A stretch of 64,000 nt of DNA from Methylophaga pinxianii (lineage in GTDB: Bacteria > Pseudomonadota > Gammaproteobacteria > Nitrosococcales > Methylophagaceae), in the NCBI RefSeq assembly GCF_020447225.1, contig NZ_JAJAEO010000188.1, forward strand, positions 1-64,000. The letters are read 5' to 3'. A program made the translations under genes and the position numbers. This document shows positions 39,436 through 47,867 of the stretch, in pieces; position 1 is the first letter of the stretch; each line of letters starts with the position of its first letter. The notes below the pieces were generated by a model. The model was not told the DNA's origin. It saw only the letters and a program-made list of their open reading frames with translations, and did not search any database.

Positions 39436-39957
39436 TCAGCGCTCGGACAATAATCTCATACTGTCTTGCGCATTCATTGACTGGGCCAGGCTCATAGCTG
39501 TCATACCATCTGCTGTTTTACTGTTGGCATTAGCTCCATACGAAAGCAGTAGAGCCATAATTTCTGTTTGATTGAACATGGCGGCAAACATTAATGGTGT
39601 TTTTCCATCAGGTGTTGTGGCGTTGACGTCGGCTCCATGTTCGAGAAGTATTTTGGCGATATGGGTATAGCCTTTAAAAGCAACTCCAGCCAAAGGTGTT
39701 TGGTGACGGAGATTGGCTAGTTCAGGATCTGCACCATATTTTAATAAAAGCTGAGTCATCGCTTCCTGGCCATTATAGGCGGCCAACATGAGAAGGCTGT
39801 TACCATTGCTGTCCCTGATATTGGGCGCGAGTCCCATTTCCAGAGGTATAATTAATGCATCGATATTACCTTGCCTCACCAATTCAAAGATCTGTTGTGC
39901 AAGGGCTAACGTCTCATCATCGAGTGAGGGTTTTTGATTATCTTCAGAATGGTCCAC
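39436..39957 (-). CDS. Ankyrin-repeat protein
   Basis: A 173-residue cytoplasmic protein with four ankyrin repeats from about residue 50: NSLLMLAAYNGQEAMTQLLL, TPLAGVAFKGYTHIAKILLE, TPLMFAAMFNQTEIMALLLS and a final partial repeat. There is no signal peptide. The start is GTG at 39957, with AGGA 6 nt upstream; an ATG 4 nt further upstream is out of frame and gives only five codons. Ankyrin repeats bind proteins; the partner is unknown. Confidence 0.85.
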   Translation of the reverse strand: MDHSEDNQKPSLDDETLALAQQIFELVRQGNIDALIIPLEMGLAPNIRDSNGNSLLMLAAYNGQEAMTQLLLKYGADPELANLRHQTPLAGVAFKGYTHIAKILLEHGADVNATTPDGKTPLMFAAMFNQTEIMALLLSYGANANSKTADGMTAMSLAQSMNAQDSMRLLSER

Positions 39958-40123
39958 GCATTTTCCTGATTAATTTCATGAATTAAAGATGCATCTATTT
40001 GAGTTTAGCGCTAACAGGTAATCAGCCTGTGTTATGGTTAAACACAGGTTAATGTGGACTAATGCCGTCTGTCTATAATTGATCTAAATAAATATTTAAC
40101 GAACCAAAACAAAGGAACTCAAT

Positions 40124-40297
40124 ATGGCTTTTACTGCGACCGATCCCATCAAAATCCTGTTTGCTATTTTACTGCCACCTTTGGGAGTGTTTCTGGAAGT
40201 CGGTTTTAAAGGCCATTTTTGGCTAAGTATTTTGCTGACCCTATTGGGATTTATCCCAGGCATTATTCACGCACTGTATGTCATTCTGAAACATTAA
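40124..40297 (+). CDS. Pmp3/YqaE-family small membrane protein
   Basis: A 57-residue protein with two membrane helices. KILFAILLPPLGVFLEVG and WLSILLTLLGFIPGIIHALY carry the Pmp3 signature. These proteolipids are linked to cold, salt and membrane-potential stress. AAAGGAA lies 8 nt before the ATG and an excellent terminator follows, so it is a monocistronic gene. Confidence 0.93.
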   Translation: MAFTATDPIKILFAILLPPLGVFLEVGFKGHFWLSILLTLLGFIPGIIHALYVILKH

Positions 40298-40310
40298 TAT
40301 CACCCAACAA

Positions 40311-40346
40311 AAAAGCCCTGCTAACAGAGAGTTAGCAGGGCTTTTA
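40311..40346 (+). terminator. Intrinsic terminator after the Pmp3 gene
   Basis: AAAAGCCCTGCTAAC and GTTAGCAGGGCTTTT form a 15-bp perfect stem with a 5-nt loop; it may also stop the convergent entericidin-like gene. Confidence 0.95.
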
Positions 40347-40383
40347 TTTGATTTACCAGGGAGTTAAGCCCAAAAGCCTATCC

Positions 40384-40524
40384 TTAGTAATTTTTATTCT
40401 CTCTAGCAGAGTCTTCAACAGCATCACCTGCTGCTTCCACGTCTTTACCTGCACCTTCCATAGTGTTGCAAGCTGCTAATCCAAAGACAAAAAACAAAGA
40501 CAAAAATACAGCTGTAATTTTCAT
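40384..40524 (-). CDS. Entericidin-like small lipoprotein
   Basis: A 46-residue lipoprotein. MKITAVFLSLFFVFGLAAC is a signal peptide with lipobox LAAC (Cys19). The mature part, NTMEGAGKDVEAAGDAVED, matches the amphipathic EcnA/EcnB pattern. AGGA lies upstream of the ATG. Entericidins are stress-induced membrane-active peptides in enterobacteria; many homologues lack known function. A second, more acidic protein of this type is encoded at 53.2 kb. Confidence 0.85.
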   Translation of the reverse strand: MKITAVFLSLFFVFGLAACNTMEGAGKDVEAAGDAVEDSARENKNY

Positions 40525-40960
40525 GCTAATTCCTTAGTAAATGAGTTTGTAAAAAGATCAAGCGAACCTCAACCTTCAAAATCAGAGTCTGTAGTCGTAA
40601 TTGCTAAGTAAAATTTATAGCGAATTAAAACTGCTTTTTCTGAGGACCTACATTTTCTTATTGTATTTTTTCTTCACCCAATACTATTTATGCCGATAAT
40701 TTTGTAAACAGTCAAACGAAAGAAATGATTATCAGACAGGAACGGGGTTAAGGTTTACCAAGAAATTGATTTCAGAACATTTTTACTTTTAGATATGGTC
40801 AAGTGGAAAAAAGTATGACAGAGTTCACATTGTAATGGTGTTGGTATTTTCATAATGCATAATCACACGAGCTTTATGATTTATCTACTGTTGAATGTGC
40901 TCACTGTAATTAGGTTTAAAAACAAAATTTAATTTCAGCTTTACCAGCTCGAACCAATGG
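40525..40960. other. Intergenic region without a gene
   Basis: 436 AT-rich bases between the divergent entericidin-like and FecR genes. I see no ORF with coding character. TTGTAA (40830-40835) and CATAAT (40851-40856), spaced 15 nt, could form a weak promoter for the FecR gene. Nothing else recognisable. Confidence 0.5.
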
Positions 40961-41437
40961 ATGGTTGCGATGAATATATCTTTCAAAACGCTTCTTGTTG
41001 CTCAATTATTTTGCAGCTTTATATTTGCCTCTACTGGTTATGCTCAAACAGTGGGTATCGTAAAAACATTGAGTGGTAATGTGCAAATAATGCGCGCTGG
41101 AGCAACGGTTAATGTAGTCTTGGGGGATAAGCTCTTTAAGGCGGATAAACTACAGACTGAAAGCAATAGCAGTGTGGGTATATTGTTCAACGATGATACC
41201 CGTGTCGGAGCGGGTCCTAACACAGCTTTTTCTATTGAAAGCTATCATTTTGATATCAAATCACAACAAGGGCAGGCTGATATCTCAATAACGAACGGAA
41301 CGCTCGCACTGGTTGGTGGCAAATTAACAGCCAACAATCTTGACGCGGTAAAAGTCCATACACCAACGTCTACGCTGGCGGCGACATGTTCAACCTTATC
41401 AGTAAAAGTCGATCCCATTTTTAAAGAAGTGCCATGA
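40961..41437 (+). CDS. Secreted FecR-domain protein
   Basis: A 158-residue exported protein. Residues 1-29 form a signal peptide (ending TGYAQ). The mature part is a FecR-type domain: VGIVKTLSGNVQIMRAG, VVLGDKLFKADKLQTESNSSVGILFNDDTRVGAGPNT, given in parts, and a final VHTPTSTLAA strand. Unlike true FecR it has no membrane anchor helix. Such domains occur beside secreted adhesins and type I secretion parts. The ATG at 40970 is an alternative start. The stop overlaps the next ATG. Confidence 0.75.
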   Translation: MVAMNISFKTLLVAQLFCSFIFASTGYAQTVGIVKTLSGNVQIMRAGATVNVVLGDKLFKADKLQTESNSSVGILFNDDTRVGAGPNTAFSIESYHFDIKSQQGQADISITNGTLALVGGKLTANNLDAVKVHTPTSTLAATCSTLSVKVDPIFKEVP

Positions 41438-42000
41438 TGCTGAAAAAACAATTTCAAATTTTAACTGTGCTGCTCATTACGCAGCTTATATCAGGTTGTA
41501 GTGGTTATAGCAGTGCTGTGAATTCATTAGGACCAGAAACCCCGACTTCTGAAATGCGGGCGCAAATTGAAGCGCCAGTTGATGTTGCTGAGGGGCAGTC
41601 ACCTTTCTGTGTCAAACCTGTTGAGGCAGATCCTGAAATGGAACCCGCGATGGCAGCATTACCGCCGGAACCATATCGTGCTCGTCTCTATTTCATCTTT
41701 GATACCAGTCAATTTACTGCAGAATCCGAAGTGGCTGCGAAACAGGTGTTTGATGAAATAAAATCCAGACAAATTGCTGAGGCGATTGTTATTGGCCATA
41801 CTGATACTATGGGCTCTGAACAATACAATATCGGATTGTCAGAACGTCGCGCTGAACGGGTTCGTCAAGAACTTATACGCCGTGGTATTCCAGAGAATAT
41901 TATTATAACCAAGGGTATGGGCGAATCAGAGTTATTGGTCGATACGGCTGATGAAGTGGTTGAAGAAAAAAATAGACGTGTTGAAATAGACGTTCGCTGA
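41434..42000 (+). CDS. OmpA-like peptidoglycan-associated lipoprotein
   Basis: A 188-residue lipoprotein. The signal peptide ends in lipobox ISGC with Cys22. After an acidic Pro-rich linker (30-85) comes an OmpA C-terminal domain: RLYFIFDTSQF, VIGHTDTMGSEQYNIGLSERRAERVR in two parts, and NRRVEIDVR at the end. These residues hold diaminopimelate of peptidoglycan. Start overlaps the FecR stop (ATGATG). It forms a transcription unit with FecR and the TolC-like gene. Confidence 0.85.
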   Translation: MMLKKQFQILTVLLITQLISGCSGYSSAVNSLGPETPTSEMRAQIEAPVDVAEGQSPFCVKPVEADPEMEPAMAALPPEPYRARLYFIFDTSQFTAESEVAAKQVFDEIKSRQIAEAIVIGHTDTMGSEQYNIGLSERRAERVRQELIRRGIPENIIITKGMGESELLVDTADEVVEEKNRRVEIDVR

Positions 42001-42015
42001 CGGAGTGTTAGACAA

Positions 42016-43386
42016 ATGAAAAGTAACTACAAATTATTAGCGCTTTGTGGCTCCATTTTGACCGGCTTAACGACATATCATGCACCGGTGATGGCTCAGA
42101 GCCTGGTTCAAGCCGTCGAGCAAACGATTCAAAGTAATCCCGAAATCCTTGCAGAAGCTAATCGTCGGCTAAGTGTCGATAAAACCATTGATCAGGCTCG
42201 TGCCGGATATGCGCCAACAGTGGACCTCAATCTGGGCTACGGACGCGAATATACTAAAAATCCGGCGACTCGCCCTGGCAGTGAAACACTGACTCGAGGC
42301 GAGGCAAGCATCACAGCCAAGCAGATGCTTTATGATGGATTTTATACAAAGAGTGAAGTAGACCGTACAACAGCATCTTCCGAGTCTGCCGGCTATGCCG
42401 TGACAGATATTTCGGAGCGTACCAGCTTGCAGGCTATCGGTGCCTATCTGGATGTATTACGCCGGCAGGATCTGTTGGAACTGACACGGGTCAATCTGCA
42501 ATCGCATGAAACGATTTTTTCACAAATCGAACAACGCTCCGAAAGCGGAGTTGGTCGGCGAGCAGATGTTGACCAGGCACAGGCACGTTTGGCGTTATCG
42601 AAATCCAATCTTGAGTCACAGCTTGGCAATGTTGAAGATGCCAGAACCGATTTCCAACGGGTAGTTGGCTCCATGCCTGAAAATATCACTAATCCCGGTG
42701 ATGATTGCTGTAACAACGCCCCCGCCACAGTAGAAGATGCGATTAAAATCGCTTACAACCAACATCCAACCTTGCGCACAGCCTTGGCAAACCATGAAGC
42801 ATCGTTGGCCCAGGAAAATTCCGCAAAAGCGGCATTTCATCCTCGTGTTGATTTGGATTTAGGTGCCTCAGCAAATAATAATCTTGATGGTGAGCCGGGC
42901 CAGGACAAAGGTCTCTATGCGATGTTTCGCCTGCAATATAACTTATTAAATGGTGGAGCGGATAAGGCACGGGTTGAACAAATTGAGTTCTTGAGTGAGC
43001 AGCAAAAAGAGCTGATTAATCACGCAAAACGCGAAATTGAACTGGATGTTCGGTTGGCCTGGAATGCTCTGGAAAATGCCGAACGGCGGTTGCCGGGTTT
43101 ACAACAACGTGTTGAAGCAGCAGAAAAAACTCGTGAGGCATATGCCGCTCAATTTCGTGTAGGGCAGCGCACGTTGCTGGATTTGCTGGACAGTGAAAAT
43201 GAATTGCTCAGTGCTGGTATTGCCTATACTGATGTTTACTATGACCGGATATATGCGTGTTATTGGTTAATGCAAGCCATGGGTAAATTGCTGGAGACCA
43301 TGGCGATTGAGCAACGTGAAGAGGCATTGACGGTAGCCAAGCAGGAAAACAAATCAGACGCTGAGGAGAACACGGATATCCAGTAG
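42016..43386 (+). CDS. TolC-family outer membrane efflux/secretion protein
   Basis: A 456-residue protein with a signal peptide (1-27, ending VMA) and two TolC repeats of long alpha-helices. LVQAVEQTIQSNPEIL, GYGREYTKN and RVGQRTLLDLLDSENELLSA are typical; the last is common in the AggA/LapE branch used by type I secretion of large adhesins. The inner-membrane ABC and HlyD partners are not in this window. It follows the OmpA lipoprotein by 15 nt. Confidence 0.85.
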   Translation: MKSNYKLLALCGSILTGLTTYHAPVMAQSLVQAVEQTIQSNPEILAEANRRLSVDKTIDQARAGYAPTVDLNLGYGREYTKNPATRPGSETLTRGEASITAKQMLYDGFYTKSEVDRTTASSESAGYAVTDISERTSLQAIGAYLDVLRRQDLLELTRVNLQSHETIFSQIEQRSESGVGRRADVDQAQARLALSKSNLESQLGNVEDARTDFQRVVGSMPENITNPGDDCCNNAPATVEDAIKIAYNQHPTLRTALANHEASLAQENSAKAAFHPRVDLDLGASANNNLDGEPGQDKGLYAMFRLQYNLLNGGADKARVEQIEFLSEQQKELINHAKREIELDVRLAWNALENAERRLPGLQQRVEAAEKTREAYAAQFRVGQRTLLDLLDSENELLSAGIAYTDVYYDRIYACYWLMQAMGKLLETMAIEQREEALTVAKQENKSDAEENTDIQ

Positions 43387-43402
43387 CAGGATATCCGCTT
43401 TT
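43373..43402 (+). terminator. Terminator overlapping the 3' end of the TolC-like gene
   Basis: CGGATATCC and GGATATCCG form a 9-bp perfect stem with a 7-nt loop containing the stop codon, followed by CTTTTAG. Confidence 0.65.
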
Positions 43403-43414
43403 AGTCCCTCTAGC

Positions 43415-45538
43415 TTAGCGACACAGCTCCACTTGAACCAGATTATCAGTAAAAGTCGGGGCATGACCCATATCAACAAACTCTGCTGAACTGACACAAT
43501 TTACGGTGCCATTATTACGTTGACGCCAATATCCCAAAGTCGCGACAACGATACCCGGGGAGACATCTTCAGTAATTTGCGCTTTGGCATCGAACCCACC
43601 ACGGTCATTAAATACTCGAACAGCATCACCTTGCTGGATCTGCCTTACATCGGCATCAGCAGCACTTATCATCACAAATTGCTCGCCCTGGGCTTTGAGT
43701 TTGTTATCCATATTGGCGTAACAAGAGTTCAAAAAACCATGGCTTTTCGGTGAAATAATATTGAGTGGGAAGCGTTTAGCCAGCTCAGGGTTAGTCTGTG
43801 GTGTCTCTCTGGAAGCCACATAGTCAGGCAGGCTATCCAGCGCTTCACCAGGCTGAAAGCCATCATACATTTGTCTGAACGGACCAGCGACAAAGTTTGT
43901 TGCATCATCAATTCGGAAATGACACTTACCAGTTGCGGTTGGAAATTGACCATTTTTATGGGGAGCTCGATTATCGCGAGTACCGACGTTAAGCCGTGCA
44001 TAACCGTGTTCCCGAAGATATGCTAGATCAATGCCTTCACATGCTGGTGAGTCCCAGTCCACATAGTTTTCCAGGCATTCACTATCAGTCCATTTGAAAT
44101 TTTCTTCTTCATAGCCCATTTTGGCGGCAAGCCGGCGAAAAATTTCGTTATTGGGGATGGCTTCCCCTGGGGATTCAACACATTTTTCGTTATAAGTAAG
44201 GTAGAGATGTCCCCAGGACAACACCATATCTTCCATTTCCGCGCCCATCGATGCTGGCAGAACAATATCAGCAAACGAAGCGGTATCTGACAGGAAATGT
44301 TCTGCCGAAACCAAAAACAGATCTTCTCGCATCAGACCCGCGACTATTTTGTCGGTTTCAGCCGCTTGGGTGACAGGGTTGGCATTCCAGCACATCATAG
44401 ATTTGATGGGAATATCCAAATCCATTTCATTAGTTAAGGCGCGGCCGATTTGAATGGCATTAATAACACGCGTGCCTTCTGGAATTAAATCCGGTCGACA
44501 AATAACATCAAACTTGTAAGGGTGCTCCCACACCGGAAACTGTAATGCACCTCCGCCAACATGGCGCCATGCGCCGACCAATGCAGGTAAGCAGCTAATC
44601 GCTCGGATAGCCTGGCCACCGCCATAGTTACGTTCCAATGCTACGCCAAGCCGGATGGCAGCAGGCTGAGTCATCGCAAATTCGCGTGCCAGCATGCGAA
44701 TATCGTGAGCGCTTACTCCGGTTATTTCCTCTGCCCACTCAGGAGTTCTTTGTTTTGCTCTTTCTGCTAAGTCGGCATACCCCACGGTATAGCTGTCGAC
44801 ATAATCCTGATCTACCAGACCTTCTTCTATAATGGTATGCATCATTGCCATGGCGAGGGCACCATCAGTGCCTGGGCGGGGGGCGATGTGCCAGTCTGCC
44901 TCTTTAGCCGTTTTCGATTTGTAAGGATCTATCACAACAACCTTAGCACCACGCTTCTGAGCATCTTTCACAATATGCCAGTGGTGGAGATTGGTGCTGA
45001 CAGAGTTGCAACCCCAAATAATGATGTACTTGGAGTGGATAAAGCTTTCTGGATCCACGCCTGCTGTCGGCCCCACCGTTAACAGCCAGGCAGTACAGGA
45101 TCCTTCACCACAGAATGTACGTTCGCAAACGGTAGCCCCCATTTTGTTAAAGAAGGCATCACCGCCATTTAAACCATGAACTAATCCTTGGTTTCCGAGA
45201 TAACTGTAGGGAATAATGGCTTGAGGACCATACTCTTCAATAATCGCTTTCCAGCGATCAGTGATTTCTGTAAGTGCTTCATCCCAGCTGATGGGCTCAA
45301 ATTGTCCACTGCCTTTGGGACCCACTCGGCGAAGCGGATGCAGAACCCGTTCGGGATGATAATGCCTTTTTTCGTAGTCTTTGAGTTTGACGCACAAACC
45401 GCCTCGGGTCATCGGATGGTCTGGATTACCGCGAACAGAAATTAATTGACCGTTTTCGACTTCATACACCATCGAACAGGTATCAGGGCAGTCATGTGGA
45501 CAGCCGCCGTGGTGGGTGGTTTTCATAAAACTGGCCAT
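43415..45538 (-). CDS. Molybdopterin oxidoreductase (DMSO-reductase family), substrate unknown
   Basis: A 707-residue single-subunit molybdenum/tungsten bis-MGD enzyme. An N-terminal [4Fe-4S] motif (GGCPHDCPDTCSM, then GGLCVKL) is present. FCGEGS aligns with the VUHGPS segment of formate dehydrogenase, so Cys is the likely metal ligand. The C-terminal domain has FPLNIISPKSHGFLNS and a Mo-cofactor-binding barrel. There is no Tat signal, so it is cytoplasmic. AGGAGG precedes the ATG. No iron-sulfur or membrane partner is adjacent. Substrate cannot be told. Confidence 0.85.
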   Translation of the reverse strand: MASFMKTTHHGGCPHDCPDTCSMVYEVENGQLISVRGNPDHPMTRGGLCVKLKDYEKRHYHPERVLHPLRRVGPKGSGQFEPISWDEALTEITDRWKAIIEEYGPQAIIPYSYLGNQGLVHGLNGGDAFFNKMGATVCERTFCGEGSCTAWLLTVGPTAGVDPESFIHSKYIIIWGCNSVSTNLHHWHIVKDAQKRGAKVVVIDPYKSKTAKEADWHIAPRPGTDGALAMAMMHTIIEEGLVDQDYVDSYTVGYADLAERAKQRTPEWAEEITGVSAHDIRMLAREFAMTQPAAIRLGVALERNYGGGQAIRAISCLPALVGAWRHVGGGALQFPVWEHPYKFDVICRPDLIPEGTRVINAIQIGRALTNEMDLDIPIKSMMCWNANPVTQAAETDKIVAGLMREDLFLVSAEHFLSDTASFADIVLPASMGAEMEDMVLSWGHLYLTYNEKCVESPGEAIPNNEIFRRLAAKMGYEEENFKWTDSECLENYVDWDSPACEGIDLAYLREHGYARLNVGTRDNRAPHKNGQFPTATGKCHFRIDDATNFVAGPFRQMYDGFQPGEALDSLPDYVASRETPQTNPELAKRFPLNIISPKSHGFLNSCYANMDNKLKAQGEQFVMISAADADVRQIQQGDAVRVFNDRGGFDAKAQITEDVSPGIVVATLGYWRQRNNGTVNCVSSAEFVDMGHAPTFTDNLVQVELCR

Positions 45539-45988
45539 GGTAATTTGCCTCCTGACATCGACATCAATAATTTTTGACTATACACCACTCGGTCACGGGA
45601 ATTTTGCCCGCTATTTGTGCGATTAACCTGAGCATACACCCTATTGTTTATATTGAAAATTTAAACATTTTCTGGGAGTCGAATAGGACCCGATGTGAAC
45701 CATATTGTTGTGTTACGGCCAACGCTTAAACCAGATTATCGACTGTAATGTCTGATCAATGAGATTCGCGGGCATAAAGAGGATAAGACATAAAATTATT
45801 AACAAAGGTTAAAGACAGTCAGACGTTATCCGTCTACGCTGAAATTGATAAAAGAACGCCAGACCTAAACGTGCTTTAGCTCGATTTCAGTATGTTAGGA
45901 TTTCTCGGTAGTATCAGTCTGCATTTGACTTATTACCGCTTGGGTGTAGGCTCGCTAATCTATTTAATAATCAGTAAGGAGCAATATT
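45539..45988. other. Intergenic region between the molybdoenzyme gene and tpx
   Basis: 450 bases without an ORF. TTGACT (45925-45930) with TAGGCT 16 nt further (45947-45952) is a weak candidate tpx promoter. AAGGAG lies before the tpx ATG. I see no conserved RNA or operator. Confidence 0.45.
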
Positions 45989-46483
45989 ATGGCAACCGTC
46001 ACGTTGAAAGGTAATCCATTTGAAACGGTGGGAAATTTGCCAAAAGTGGGTGACAAAGCACCGGACTTTTCGGTGGTAAAAGATGACTTATCCGATTTGA
46101 AATTGAGTGACATAAAGGGTCGTGTTGTATTAAATATTTTTCCATCAATTGATACCGACACCTGTGCCATGTCTGTTCGCCAGTTTAATCAAAAAGCAAC
46201 AGCGCTTGATAACACCACTGTCGTTTGCATTTCAAAAGATCTTCCCTTTGCTTTAGCTCGTTTTTGTGGCGCTGAGGGATTGCACAAGGTTGAAGTCGGC
46301 TCAGCCTTTCGCTCTAGTTTTGGTGAAGATTACGGTGTGACAGTAAAAACCGGTCCGTTAAAAGGTCTGTTATCGCGTGCCGTAGTGGTGATTGATGAGA
46401 ATGGTAAGGTGATTTATACCGAACAAGTGGCTGAAACAGCTGATGAACCAAATTATGAAGCAGCATTAAAAGTTTTAAATTAA
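45989..46483 (+). CDS. tpx: Thiol peroxidase Tpx
   Basis: A 164-residue atypical 2-Cys peroxiredoxin. The peroxidatic Cys59 lies in [13 protein letters not shown] and the resolving Cys93 in [10 protein letters not shown], as in E. coli Tpx. The protein reduces alkyl and hydrogen peroxide with thioredoxin. AAGGAG precedes the ATG. It is monocistronic with a terminator following. A target of OxyR is plausible. Confidence 0.96.
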   Translation: MATVTLKGNPFETVGNLPKVGDKAPDFSVVKDDLSDLKLSDIKGRVVLNIFPSIDTDTCAMSVRQFNQKATALDNTTVVCISKDLPFALARFCGAEGLHKVEVGSAFRSSFGEDYGVTVKTGPLKGLLSRAVVVIDENGKVIYTEQVAETADEPNYEAALKVLN

Positions 46484-46506
46484 GCGAACCAGCTCCCTTG
46501 ATAAAC

Positions 46507-46536
46507 AAAGTCCCGGCAGTTTTCTCCGGGACTTTT
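46507..46536 (+). terminator. Intrinsic terminator after tpx
   Basis: AAAGTCCCGG and CCGGGACTTT pair as a 10-bp stem with a 9-nt loop, followed by further T. Confidence 0.9.
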
Positions 46537-46602
46537 ACAGCTAATGAAGCAAAAGTAGAACATTTTTTGTCTAGATAATGGATAAGTTCACTCAGACGAT
46601 GA

Positions 46603-47274
46603 ATGGATGATATGGATACGTTAGATCAGCTTTTTGCATCAGTCGCCGTGATAGCGGAGTTTCATCCGAAGTTGAAGGCGATCCGTTTTTGGCAAGATAG
46701 CAAAACTCTGCAATATCATTCAGCCGTCATTTTTTATGAGAGAACCTTGGCACCGCGTGAAGAGTTGGAAGCAGATATTGCCAACATTGCTACGCAATTA
46801 GCTTCAGCCGCCCTGCCTGATTATCATGCTTTTTGTCTGGATCTTGAGCACTTGTTTAATGGTGCTCAACCTTCGGGGCCGATAAAACAACTCACTGAAG
46901 TGGACTGGCGAACCTTCCGTAAGATTTCAGCTTATGCTCAGTACTGGAAGCAACGTAATCCTCTTGAAGTGAATAAATTAATTACATTTGTTATGGCGGT
47001 GCCAGTTTTCAGCCGGCTGGCAGGTCAGTTGATTGTGCAAAATCATAGCGTCACCCAAAAACAGATTATTGAACAAATAACTCAACAACAGAGTTCGTTT
47101 ATCATGGGTGGAAAGCGTTTTCGAGAACTTTTCCGTCAGGAAATTGATACCGCCTATAACGAAGCCAAGCTTTTAGTCTCAACCTACCGGGGCACCAAAA
47201 CTGAAGGTGCTGCCCGTATTGTGAACGGCATGGTTGATTCAATTGTGAATAAATCTTGGTGCAAGTTAGAATAA
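46603..47274 (+). CDS. Hypothetical protein, no recognised family
   Basis: A 223-residue soluble-looking protein without signal peptide or clear membrane helix. It is mostly helical: an N-terminal alpha/beta-like part (about 8-85, FWQDSKTLQYHSAVIFYERTL in two parts), then helices with many Gln and charged residues. The C-terminal half has GGKRFRELFRQEIDTAYNEA, again in two parts. I see no catalytic motif. ATG 46603 or ATG 46612 may be the start. It stands alone between the tpx terminator and the molybdenum hydroxylase genes. Confidence 0.65.
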   Translation: MDDMDTLDQLFASVAVIAEFHPKLKAIRFWQDSKTLQYHSAVIFYERTLAPREELEADIANIATQLASAALPDYHAFCLDLEHLFNGAQPSGPIKQLTEVDWRTFRKISAYAQYWKQRNPLEVNKLITFVMAVPVFSRLAGQLIVQNHSVTQKQIIEQITQQQSSFIMGGKRFRELFRQEIDTAYNEAKLLVSTYRGTKTEGAARIVNGMVDSIVNKSWCKLE

Positions 47275-47402
47275 ATGTTTTGGTCATTTTTTCTAAAATG
47301 ACATTATCCTTAATCAAACAATAATCTTTAGCTGATAGTATCGTTACTTATACAAAGACCGATGTAGGTCTTCCAGTTTTAGATCACAACAGGAAATTCA
47401 CC

Positions 47403-47867
47403 ATGAAATTATCGATCAATGGCGAAAGTCATGAAGTCAATTTGCCTGAAGAAATGCCGATTCTCTGGACACTACGAGATGTGTTGGGAATGACGGGAAC
47501 TAAATTTGGTTGTGGGAAGGCACTGTGTGGGGCGTGTACAGTCATGCTTGACGGTCAGCCTATTCGATCATGTTCCACTCCCATCAGCGCTGCAAAAGGC
47601 AAACAGATCACCACCATAGAAGCGGTAAGTGAAGATAAAATTGGCCGAGCAATTCAACAGGCCTGGGTTGAGCTGGGCGTACCGCAATGTGGTTATTGTC
47701 AGCCAGGGCAAGTGGTCTCTGCAACGGCTTTATTACGTGATAATGCTAACCCGACTGACACAGATATAGATAACGCAATGAGTGGCAATATCTGTCGATG
47801 TGGAACCTATAACCGTATCCGTGATGCTATCAAACTGGCGGCTACAAACAGTGGGGGTAAACAATGA
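47403..47867 (+). CDS. Molybdenum hydroxylase [2Fe-2S] subunit (IorA/CoxS type)
   Basis: A 154-residue small subunit of the xanthine oxidase family. The N-terminal plant-type cluster uses Cys37, Cys42, Cys45 and Cys57 (FGCGKALCGAC). The C-terminal cluster uses Cys96, Cys99, Cys131 and Cys133 (QCGYCQPGQ, CRCGTY). It passes electrons from the Mo subunit. It overlaps the large subunit start by 4 nt (ATGA). The absence of an FAD subunit makes this an isoquinoline-1-oxidoreductase-like two-subunit enzyme. Confidence 0.93.
   Translation: MKLSINGESHEVNLPEEMPILWTLRDVLGMTGTKFGCGKALCGACTVMLDGQPIRSCSTPISAAKGKQITTIEAVSEDKIGRAIQQAWVELGVPQCGYCQPGQVVSATALLRDNANPTDTDIDNAMSGNICRCGTYNRIRDAIKLAATNSGGKQ

Noticed and set aside
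39949..39961. ATG at 39961 as the ankyrin gene start
   Set aside because: It is out of frame with the ankyrin CDS and reaches a stop after five codons; the GTG at 39957 fits the ribosome site.
47283..47302. Hairpin GTCATTTT/AAAATGAC as a terminator after the hypothetical gene
   Set aside because: AT-rich stem and no T run after it on the plus strand; too weak to call.
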